The notes beneath the pieces are model-generated. The model did not search any database. It was not told the DNA's origin and saw nothing but the letters and a program-made list of their open reading frames with translations. Shown piece after piece: positions 1-5,159 of a DNA stretch of 7,008 nt. Source of the stretch: DATMBL01 sp050735975 (GTDB lineage Bacteria; Desulfobacterota; Binatia; UBA9968); assembly GCA_050735975.1 (NCBI GenBank), contig JBOHVS010000194.1:1-7008 (forward strand). The letters run 5' to 3'. Made by a program: the position numbers and the translations under genes. How positions within the stretch are numbered: the first letter of the stretch is position 1; every line of letters begins with the position of its first letter.

Positions 1-61
1 GCACCTGAGGTACCACAAATAGGCCGCAGCAGGCAAGCAAAGATGGTTATGTTTAGGGATG

Positions 62-235
62 TTCACCGCAAAGACGCTGAGGGCACGGAGAGGGAAAAGG
101 ATTTTCACCACAGAGGACACGAAGAGCACGAAGGAAGAAAGCATCGTTTTCAAAATCGATCGTTATCAGGTCTTCGTGGCCTTCGTGACCTTCGTGGTGA
201 GGATTTCTCTGCGATCTCTGTGCCACTGCGGTGAA
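62..235. repeat. Nested imperfect inverted repeat with 9-bp units
   Basis: The inner arms are 105-133 and 172-200: the reverse complement of the right arm matches the left at about 24 of 29 positions, with the core CACGAAG shared twice. About 38 bp lie between them. An outer, weaker pair starts with an exact 9-bp match (TTCACCGCA at 62-70, its complement TGCGGTGAA at 227-235) and then decays to roughly 12 of 21 matches inward. Both arms consist of degenerate 9-bp units of the type CACGAAGGN or CGCAGAGAN. Such intergenic repeats are familiar from many environmental bacterial genomes and are often mis-annotated as short proteins because a 9-bp period keeps every frame open. I see no transposase, so this is a non-coding repeat, perhaps a miniature mobile or structured-RNA element. 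Confidence is high for the repeat itself and low for its nature. Confidence 0.85.
171..197. repeat. Three tandem 9-bp units (CCTTCGTGR)
   Basis: Three consecutive units, TCTTCGTGG, CCTTCGTGA and CCTTCGTGG, fill 171-197; on the other strand they read CCACGAAGG, TCACGAAGG and CCACGAAGA. They form the right inner arm of the larger inverted repeat. The left arm carries diverged partners (CACGAAGAG then CACGAAGG, about 118-133). The units look like the building block from which the whole element arose. Confidence 0.8.
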
Positions 236-476
236 AGACGGCAGAGATACCACAAGGTCGCACTGGAACACGGCCATAAGATGGATATGCCCCCGATCCA
301 ACATCGTAACTGAAAGACTCGTCACGGCAGCCCATGCGGCGGGATTACTCGTGTACGCCTATCATGTTAACGATCCTGACACTGCCGCTAAACTTATCTC
401 CTGGGGTATAGACGCTGTCGGAACGGATCATCCGGAGATGATGTTGCAATTGCTGTCTCCAAAGACGGGCGACTGA
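231..476 (+). pseudogene. 3' remnant of a glycerophosphodiester phosphodiesterase (GDPD) gene
   Basis: From about position 291 the frame reads PRSNIVTERLV, then AAHAAGLLVYAYHVNDPD, then WGIDAVGTDHPEMML. This is the usual C-terminus of GDPD/UgpQ-type phosphodiesterases: the last barrel strands, with the pattern AH..GL.VY.w.VND, then G.D...TD.P. These enzymes hydrolyse glycerophosphodiesters to glycerol 3-phosphate and an alcohol. Only about 60 family residues remain; the N-terminal catalytic His, Glu and Asp motifs are absent. The only in-frame start (GTG at 231) lies inside the inverted repeat, so translation from it would not give a GDPD N-terminus. Just upstream the other frame reads LEHGHKMDM (about 263-289), which would suit the preceding family segment and suggests a frameshift near 288. 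I call it a decayed gene remnant truncated at its 5' side at the repeat. The family call is fairly sure; the frameshift is inference. Confidence 0.6.
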
Positions 477-523
477 GCTTGGCTGACGCAATTGAGAGAT
501 GTGGACTGACAGGCGGCCGTCCA

Positions 524-552
524 TTGACAGTTTCAGGCTGTGCAGGTAGAAG
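524..552 (+). promoter_or_regulatory. Possible sigma70-type promoter
   Basis: A perfect -35 hexamer TTGACA (524-529) is followed after a 17-bp spacer by TAGAAG (547-552), which matches the TATAAT consensus at four of six positions. It points toward the M20 gene, so transcription would start near 559 and give a leader of about 220 nt. The -10 overlaps the AGAAGG that could serve as a ribosome binding site for the small ORF at 559, so both cannot work in the ordinary way. The match could be chance. Confidence 0.3.
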
Positions 553-558
553 GCACGA

Positions 559-690
559 ATGATGAAAGACGCAGTTCGAAGGTTGAATGTCGAGTATGGA
601 TTGAACCTGACTGAAGAAGAGGTCGATCAGATCGTCGTGACCTCTTCGGTTTCCATGCCAAGACTTTTAAGGACCGCAATGGCTTCGTAA
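559..690 (+). CDS. Doubtful small ORF (43 aa), function unknown
   Basis: Tandem ATG codons at 559 and 562 follow AGAAGG (548-553), which is a fair ribosome binding site. The product begins MMKDAVRRLNVEYGLN, continues LTEEEVDQIVV and ends at TAA 688-690. The middle is acidic and helix-like, with the L-T-E-E-E-V spacing common at helix N-caps. I do not recognise a family. Against it, the first half coincides with a heptad repeat pattern, and bases 616-647 form a perfect hairpin, so sequence constraint may not be for protein. It could be a leader peptide, a fragment of a decayed gene, or spurious. Confidence 0.2.
   Translation: MMKDAVRRLNVEYGLNLTEEEVDQIVVTSSVSMPRLLRTAMAS
616..647 (+). other. 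Perfect 9-bp hairpin in the M20 leader
   Basis: GAAGAGGTC at 616-624 is the exact reverse complement of GACCTCTTC at 639-647, with a 14-nt loop. No T-run follows, so it is not a standard intrinsic terminator. It lies about 130 bp before the M20 start codon and would sit in the mRNA leader if transcription starts near 559. A role in RNA structure or protein binding is possible but unproven. Confidence 0.4.
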
Positions 691-766
691 AACGCGGCCC
701 ATACCTATGAGCAAGCAACGGACTGGCACCAAAAAAGACCGCAAATCACGGTAAAGTTATATTTTC

Positions 767-771
767 GGAGG
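767..771 (+). promoter_or_regulatory. Ribosome binding site of the M20 gene
   Basis: GGAGG lies 6 nt before the ATG at 778. It is a near-ideal Shine-Dalgarno sequence and fixes the start, which also matches the expected N-terminal helix of the M20 protein. Confidence 0.85.
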
Positions 772-777
772 ACGATA

Positions 778-2055
778 ATGGTCAATGAGAAAGAGAGGGA
801 AAAGATTCTTAAGGAAATCACAAGAGATGAATGCGCCGAACTGACCAAACAGCTTTGCGACATCCCTAGCCCCACGGGGTCGGAGCGGGAAATCGGCGAC
901 TTCATCCTTGAATGGTACGCGCGCCACGGCATCAAACCGATCCGCCAAGAGATCGACCCCAACCGGATTAACGCCGTGGGTGTCATCGAAGGCGGCGGCA
1001 AGGGAATCTCCCTTCAGATCAACGGCCACATGGATACGAGCTTCACCGGCACAGAGGAGGACCGGATGTTTTGCGCCGAACTGGAGCCGGTGACCGAACT
1101 TCGCGGCGCGATTCGTGACGGCAAAGTTTTCGGTCTCGGTGCCTCCAACATGAAGTCCGGCGTCGCCGCCTTCATGATTGCGGGAAAGGCACTCAAAGAA
1201 GGCGGTGTCGAGCTTAAGGGTGATTTGATCCTGGCCGCGGTTGCGGGCGAGATCTCCCGCACGCCGATCGGGCCCTATCAGTCCGGCTCCTATAGAGGAG
1301 AGGGAACCGGCACACGCCATCTGTTAACTCACGGCGTTCAGTCGGACTACGCCATCGTGGCGGACCGCTCCGGCCATTCCATCGTCTGGGCGCAAAACGG
1401 CGTGGCGCAGATTCGCATCAACACCTTCGGCAATCCGCATGCTGCCTGGGGTGTGACGCGGGAGCAGGAGCCTCCGCAAGAGAACAATGCGGTTCTGCAG
1501 ATGATGAAGGTCGTTCAGACTGTTGACGCCTGGGCGGCGGATTTTGAGAAAAGGGGTGTCTATCAGTCCGCCATCGGCCCCATCATTCCCAAGGTCAACA
1601 TCGGCGCGATCCACGGCGGCGCTCCTTTCAGGCCGAATTACTATCCTGGTATCTGCTCGCTCTATGTTGACGTGCGCACGCCGCCGGGGCTCCGACCCCT
1701 TGAGGTTCAGCGGGAGCTGAAAGAAGCTCTCTCTAAGTTGGGCGTCAAATATGAGATGGAGATGTATGCCTCGCTCATGGGCTACGAAGCTAAAGGTGTG
1801 GAGCCAATCATCGAAATCGTCAAGCAAGCCTACAAGGGCGTTTGTGGCAAAGACCCCCCGCCGGCAAACACTTTCCGCGCCAGCATATGGACTGATACCA
1901 ACGTCTATAACGAGATGGGAATACCGGCGCTGAAGTTCGGCTTGGGCGGGAAGAAACACGCGATCCGCTCGGAGCAGATCGACATCGAAGAGATTTTCGT
2001 AGGCGCGCAGGTCTACGCCCTGGCCGCCGCTGAGATCTGCAACTGGGAGAAATAG
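778..2055 (+). CDS. M20 family metallohydrolase (ArgE/DapE-like) with variant metal site
   Basis: The 425-aa product has the full M20 architecture: an N-terminal catalytic half (about 1-200), an inserted lid/dimerisation domain (about 205-315) and a C-terminal catalytic half. These enzymes are cytosolic two-metal hydrolases that cleave amide bonds in N-acyl amino acids, peptides or N-carbamoyl compounds. Visible landmarks are NGHMDT (His84, Asp86), GASNMKSG (119-128), AVAGEIS (Glu158), the HGV..DYAIVADRSG block (Asp196), VDVRTPPG (298-304), TDTNVYNEMGIP (372-383) and GGKKHAIRSEQ (His394). Two features are odd. Asn124 replaces the metal-bridging Asp of the usual DMK motif, and the usual Glu-Glu pair is reduced to Gly-Glu-Ile. 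No signal peptide is seen. It stands alone on the plus strand behind a strong ribosome binding site and converges on the hydantoinase-like operon, so it may process that pathway's product. Substrate is unknown; acetylornithine deacetylase and succinyl-diaminopimelate desuccinylase are only nearest familiar names. Confidence 0.93.
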   Translation: MVNEKEREKILKEITRDECAELTKQLCDIPSPTGSEREIGDFILEWYARHGIKPIRQEIDPNRINAVGVIEGGGKGISLQINGHMDTSFTGTEEDRMFCAELEPVTELRGAIRDGKVFGLGASNMKSGVAAFMIAGKALKEGGVELKGDLILAAVAGEISRTPIGPYQSGSYRGEGTGTRHLLTHGVQSDYAIVADRSGHSIVWAQNGVAQIRINTFGNPHAAWGVTREQEPPQENNAVLQMMKVVQTVDAWAADFEKRGVYQSAIGPIIPKVNIGAIHGGAPFRPNYYPGICSLYVDVRTPPGLRPLEVQRELKEALSKLGVKYEMEMYASLMGYEAKGVEPIIEIVKQAYKGVCGKDPPPANTFRASIWTDTNVYNEMGIPALKFGLGGKKHAIRSEQIDIEEIFVGAQVYALAAAEICNWEK

Positions 2056-2063
2056 CGCTCGGC

Positions 2064-3083
2064 TTATTTCAGGACCTCCTTGAGCTTTGTTAAAGTGGGA
2101 GGGCTGATCTTGTAGATCCCGGCGACGGTCTTCTCCAGCTCTTCGCCCGTCATCGGATCGATATCCAGCTTGGAGTTCTTTGCTTCGGCAACAAAAGCCG
2201 GATCTTTAAGCGCGCTCATGAACGCCGCGCGAATCGTCTGCACCCGATCCTTGGGTGTTCCCGGCGGCATCACGAAAGGCCGGGCGATATCGGCGGCGTC
2301 ATGAATCCCCGACCGAATGAGTTGGCGCGCCTCGTCGGTCTTCGCGTAATTGATGGCCAACGGAACTTTCGGAAGGTCCGGATGGGGCTTGGGAAGCCCT
2401 TGCAGGACGATCACGACCGCTCCCGAATCGAGCCCCTTGGTCCAGGTCGACTTGATCGCCTCCCAGCTCCAGCAGGCGCCGGCGAGCTCGCCTGTCTCTG
2501 CCGCAAGCCTGATGTCAGCCGTTCCTTTGTAGCCCACGACTAACTGGATGGGTAGTCCAAGGGCGACCTTCAGGATCTTTGGAACATCGACGATCGGACC
2601 CGAGCCGGTGGCGCCCAACTTTACCGGCGTCTTCGCTGCAAACCATCGATCCATGTTGGTGATACCGCTTGCCTTCGTTAGCGCGCAGGCGGTTTTTTCC
2701 GGAATCGGCGAACCGACAAATTCATACTTGGTCGCCTCGAATTCGGCTCCGGGACGCCCCAAGAGCTGCTGCATGAAAAGACTACCGACGAAGTGGCCGA
2801 TCGTGAGACCGTCCGGCTTGGCCGTCTTATACACATGGTTGGCCGCGATCATGCTTCCCGCACCAGGCATGTTTTCCACGACGAAGGAAGGATTCCCGGG
2901 AATGTGTTTTCCCATGTGTCGGGCGAGGGTTCGCGCGTAGACATCAAAGCCACCGCCCGCGGAGAGCCCGACGACGATCCGAATCGTCTTACCTCTATAG
3001 TATTCGTGCGAACTCGCGTGGGCAGACGCGCCAAACAGGAGCGCAGACAAAATCGCGATGAAACGGCAACAGTTAGTTTTCAT
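2064..3083 (-). CDS. TctC/Bug-type periplasmic solute-binding protein
   Basis: The 339-aa product belongs to the tripartite tricarboxylate transporter receptor family, whose members bind carboxylates or other small organic molecules in the periplasm. Residues 1-23 form a signal peptide: a basic start (MKTNCCR), a hydrophobic core (FIAILSALLFG) and an AHA cleavage motif before Ser24. Two Cys at 5-6 precede the core, so they are not a lipobox. The mature protein shows the family signature: TIRIVVGLSAGGGFDVYARTL (about 33-53), then NMPGAGSMIAANHVY (71-85), KPDGLTIG (89-96) and a late MPPGTPKDRV (272-281). Length is normal for the family. An upstream ATG at 3164 would add 27 residues, but GGAGG sits 6 nt before the ATG at 3083 and the signal peptide starts there, which decides the start. 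The ORF overlaps the end of the zinc-ribbon gene by 11 bp. No TctA or TctB membrane genes are in view. The ligand is not predictable. Confidence 0.92.
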   Translation of the reverse strand: MKTNCCRFIAILSALLFGASAHASSHEYYRGKTIRIVVGLSAGGGFDVYARTLARHMGKHIPGNPSFVVENMPGAGSMIAANHVYKTAKPDGLTIGHFVGSLFMQQLLGRPGAEFEATKYEFVGSPIPEKTACALTKASGITNMDRWFAAKTPVKLGATGSGPIVDVPKILKVALGLPIQLVVGYKGTADIRLAAETGELAGACWSWEAIKSTWTKGLDSGAVVIVLQGLPKPHPDLPKVPLAINYAKTDEARQLIRSGIHDAADIARPFVMPPGTPKDRVQTIRAAFMSALKDPAFVAEAKNSKLDIDPMTGEELEKTVAGIYKISPPTLTKLKEVLK

Positions 3084-3333
3084 TTTTCTCCTCCACCATG
3101 TCGCTATTGAGCAAGACACCGCAAGAAGGACAGTAAAGCTTTTCAAACCAGTAGCGGCCATCAAGAACGTTCATGAGCGGTCCCGCCTTCATCGGGGAAA
3201 AAGTCCTCTTGAGACAGGCTGTTTTCCAATCTTGCCCGAAGGCGCAGAGCCGATGTCCACAGCTAGTGCAGCGGAGCCATTTTCCGCCGGCGTCGCTCTC
3301 GACTTCCAGATTTTCGCGGAAGGGATGACTCAC
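3073..3333 (-). CDS. Small zinc-ribbon protein, acetone carboxylase gamma-like
   Basis: The 86-aa product has two knuckles, CTSC at residues 22-25 and CPSC at 68-71, each followed by Gly, as in a zinc ribbon; Cys30 and Cys40 lie between. The C-terminal part (LYCPSCGVLLNSDMVEE) recalls the end of acetone carboxylase gamma subunits, which carry a similar Y-CP-CG-LL-E element and work with HyuA/HyuB-related subunits. This copy is much shorter than the roughly 165-170 residues I recall for classical gamma. It starts with GTG at 3333, overlapping the stop of the HyuB-like gene by 4 bp (GTGA), with a weak GAGG before it; this implies translational coupling. Its end overlaps the solute-binding protein gene by 11 bp. 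A structural or metal-binding accessory role in the complex is likely from context; the exact family assignment is inference. Confidence 0.8.
   Translation of the reverse strand: MSHPFRENLEVESDAGGKWLRCTSCGHRLCAFGQDWKTACLKRTFSPMKAGPLMNVLDGRYWFEKLYCPSCGVLLNSDMVEEKNEN
3088..3094 (-). promoter_or_regulatory. Ribosome binding site of the solute-binding protein gene
   Basis: On the minus strand GGAGGAG ends 4 nt before the ATG at 3083 (GGAGG spaced 6 nt). It lies inside the zinc-ribbon coding sequence and decides between this start and the in-frame ATG 81 bp upstream. Confidence 0.85.
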
Positions 3334-5156
3334 GGGGCGCCCTCAATCTCCTTCCTTCTCATTTCCGCCCTGAGTTGCCGCGTCGCCTCCAGGTCCAATT
3401 CGAAATGTTGGCCGTTAAGAACAACCCCGTAGAGCTCCCGCGCCGACTTCAATGAGACGATAACGTTCATCACGTCGCGCCGCACCAGCTCCGGATCTCT
3501 CTCCAGGGGATCGCTGTACCCTCCGCCGCTGGCAACCCTCATGTAGAGAACGTCGCTCTCTTTAAGCTCGAAATTGCAGTAGGGAAGGATTTTTTCTTGA
3601 CCGCCCAACGCCGCGAGATCAGTCGGCGGCTTGTTGCTTGCCATCAACTCGTTGACCTTCGTCTTCTCCATCAGAAGCATGACGCTCGGCGCGCCGGGAT
3701 AGCCGCCGAACATGCCGTGTCCCGAATTCTCCACTCCAGCCACACCGTAGGCAACGCCTCGGATTTTTCCTTCGGGCGCGTCATAAAGCTTGTGCGCCGA
3801 TTCGACGCCAACCCCGCCGCGGAATCTTCCCGCCCCGGCGCTGTCCATGGCGTGGCGGCGGAAGAGATAAAGCAGGGGATACTGCAATTCCATCCATTCG
3901 ACATTCGGACAGCTCATGTAGCTGCCGCCGGAATCCACGCCGTCGCCGTCGATGCGCGCGCCGTTGCCATCCATAGCGCCATGGGCCATGTTGATGAAAG
4001 CGGAGTAGCGCCTGTACTGATTCACGCCCGAGTGACGGCAGTTCCGATGGCTAGCGTTGGGTGCGACGATCTCCTTGCGCCACTTCTCACTCGTCGCGAG
4101 CATCTGCATCAGCACCGAGCTTGCCAGAAAGCCGACGCCGAAACCGGACGACGTCGTACTCATGGAGATCGGCCCGGGATACTGGACATTCACCAATGTC
4201 CCCTTCGGGGCGATAACCTCCATGGACTTCAGCACGCCTTGATTCTTCGGCAAGTCGTAAGCGATGGAGTAGAGAATCGCGCCGAAGCAAAACCCGAATG
4301 TGCCGTGGAACGGCAGATTGATTCCTTTCCGCACCTGCGCATCGCTGCCGGTAAAATCAAACGTGAGCCGGTCTTCCTGCTTGCGGAGCGTCAACACGAG
4401 CCTGCACGGCCCGTCCGCTTCGATGGTGAGTGTCTCATGCCAAACCCCATCGGGTATCTCGCTGAGTCGCTTGCACAACACCATCTCGGTGTAACGGATC
4501 ATTTCCGCCGAGACGCTGTTCATTAACTCGGGGCCGTATTGGCGGTACATGGCTTGAAGCCGGGCCTTCGCCACATTGTTGGCGGCGATCTCACACTTGA
4601 GATCGAGGCCCACGGCCTCCGGTTGACGCGTCATATGCGTGATCGTATCAAAGACATCTTTGCGCAGCCTTCCCCGCTCCACCAGCTTGATGCCCGGAAT
4701 CCTGAACCCTTCCTGGAAGATCTCCGTCGCGTCGGGCGAATCGCCGCCGGGCGTGATTGCGCCCACATCGCTGACATGGACGAAGGTTGCGCTCCAACCG
4801 ACTAGCGCCTTCTGATAATGGATCGGCGAGATAATATAAACGTCGGGGTTGTGGATGGCGGCCAGGTAGGGATCGTTGAGCAGGAAGATGTCGTCGGGGT
4901 AAATTTCCTCCTTGCCAAAGCGCTCGATAATCCGCCGCACAGCGAAACCGGCACAGACCACGTGATGGCCATAGGTCTCCCCGGCAGCCATGATCTCACC
5001 GTCGGGCCGGTAGAGCGACGCGTTGTAGTCATGCTGTTGCGTTGTCGTCACCGTGCCGCCGGTGCGCTCCAGAGCGATGCCCATCTCGCGCGTGATCTGG
5101 TGGAGTCTGTGGGAGAGCACTTCGAAGGTGATGGGATCGATTTTTCCGTCGAACAT
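3330..5156 (-). CDS. Hydantoinase B/oxoprolinase family subunit
   Basis: The 608-aa product is a full-length HyuB-family protein, the partner of HyuA in N-methylhydantoinases, 5-oxoprolinases, and acetone and acetophenone carboxylases. Landmarks in order: DPITFEVLSHRLHQIT (7-22), LLNDPYLAAIHNPDVYIISP (92-111), HVSDVGAITPGG (127-138), EIFQEGFRIPGIKL (145-158), GSDAQVRKGIN (270-280), RFRGGVGVE (444-452) and SGGGYSDPLERDP (543-555). The His-Val-Ser-Asp-Val-Gly element replaces the more usual His-His-Ala-Asp-Ile-Gly-Gly. The block ASHRNCRHSGVNQYRRYS (368-385) is rich in His and Arg and is a candidate active-site region. The ATG at 5156 lies 3 bp after the HyuA-like stop, with GGAG 6 nt before it inside the end of that gene. 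With HyuA it should couple ATP hydrolysis to ring opening or carboxylation in the cytosol; the substrate is not determinable from sequence. Confidence 0.95.
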   Translation of the reverse strand: MFDGKIDPITFEVLSHRLHQITREMGIALERTGGTVTTTQQHDYNASLYRPDGEIMAAGETYGHHVVCAGFAVRRIIERFGKEEIYPDDIFLLNDPYLAAIHNPDVYIISPIHYQKALVGWSATFVHVSDVGAITPGGDSPDATEIFQEGFRIPGIKLVERGRLRKDVFDTITHMTRQPEAVGLDLKCEIAANNVAKARLQAMYRQYGPELMNSVSAEMIRYTEMVLCKRLSEIPDGVWHETLTIEADGPCRLVLTLRKQEDRLTFDFTGSDAQVRKGINLPFHGTFGFCFGAILYSIAYDLPKNQGVLKSMEVIAPKGTLVNVQYPGPISMSTTSSGFGVGFLASSVLMQMLATSEKWRKEIVAPNASHRNCRHSGVNQYRRYSAFINMAHGAMDGNGARIDGDGVDSGGSYMSCPNVEWMELQYPLLYLFRRHAMDSAGAGRFRGGVGVESAHKLYDAPEGKIRGVAYGVAGVENSGHGMFGGYPGAPSVMLLMEKTKVNELMASNKPPTDLAALGGQEKILPYCNFELKESDVLYMRVASGGGYSDPLERDPELVRRDVMNVIVSLKSARELYGVVLNGQHFELDLEATRQLRAEMRRKEIEGAP

Positions 5157-5159
5157 GAG

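Larger units (their letters stand above)
477..777. other. Intergenic region upstream of the M20 gene
   Basis: This 301-bp stretch between the GDPD remnant and the M20 start codon contains no gene that I recognise. It holds a promoter-like TTGACA element, a doubtful 43-codon ORF, a perfect 9-bp inverted repeat and the M20 ribosome binding site, each listed separately. Bases 571-604 show a loose heptad pattern (TTCGAAG, GTTGAAT, GTCGAGT), which suggests a degenerate simple repeat rather than coding sequence. Confidence 0.6.

Noticed and set aside
43..335. Several overlapping short ORFs on both strands (60-90 codons)
   Set aside because: They are translations of the 9-bp repeat, which has no stops in several frames. 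Products are low-complexity and basic, and none has a convincing ribosome binding site or family match.
707..754. 15-codon ORF before the M20 gene
   Set aside because: It is very short and Lys/Arg-rich with no ribosome binding site, and is probably chance.
758..763. TATATT as a -10 element for the M20 gene
   Set aside because: No -35-like hexamer lies at the right distance, and the resulting start would fall on the ribosome binding site.
1324..1959. 211-codon minus-strand ORF inside the M20 gene
   Set aside because: It is a shadow of the M20 reading frame, whose family motifs run throughout.
2049..2070. Possible bidirectional terminator between the convergent genes
   Set aside because: GAAATA (2049-2054) pairs with TATTTC (2065-2070), but the stem is short and AT-rich, needs a bulge to extend, and has no proper T-run. 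It is too weak to call.
3084..3164. 27-codon N-terminal extension of the solute-binding protein
   Set aside because: It would put a Trp- and Arg-containing stretch ahead of a clean signal peptide. The strong ribosome binding site is placed for the ATG at 3083.
3597..4526. 309-codon plus-strand ORF inside the HyuB-like gene
   Set aside because: It is the complement of a well-conserved coding region, has no ribosome binding site of note and no domain.
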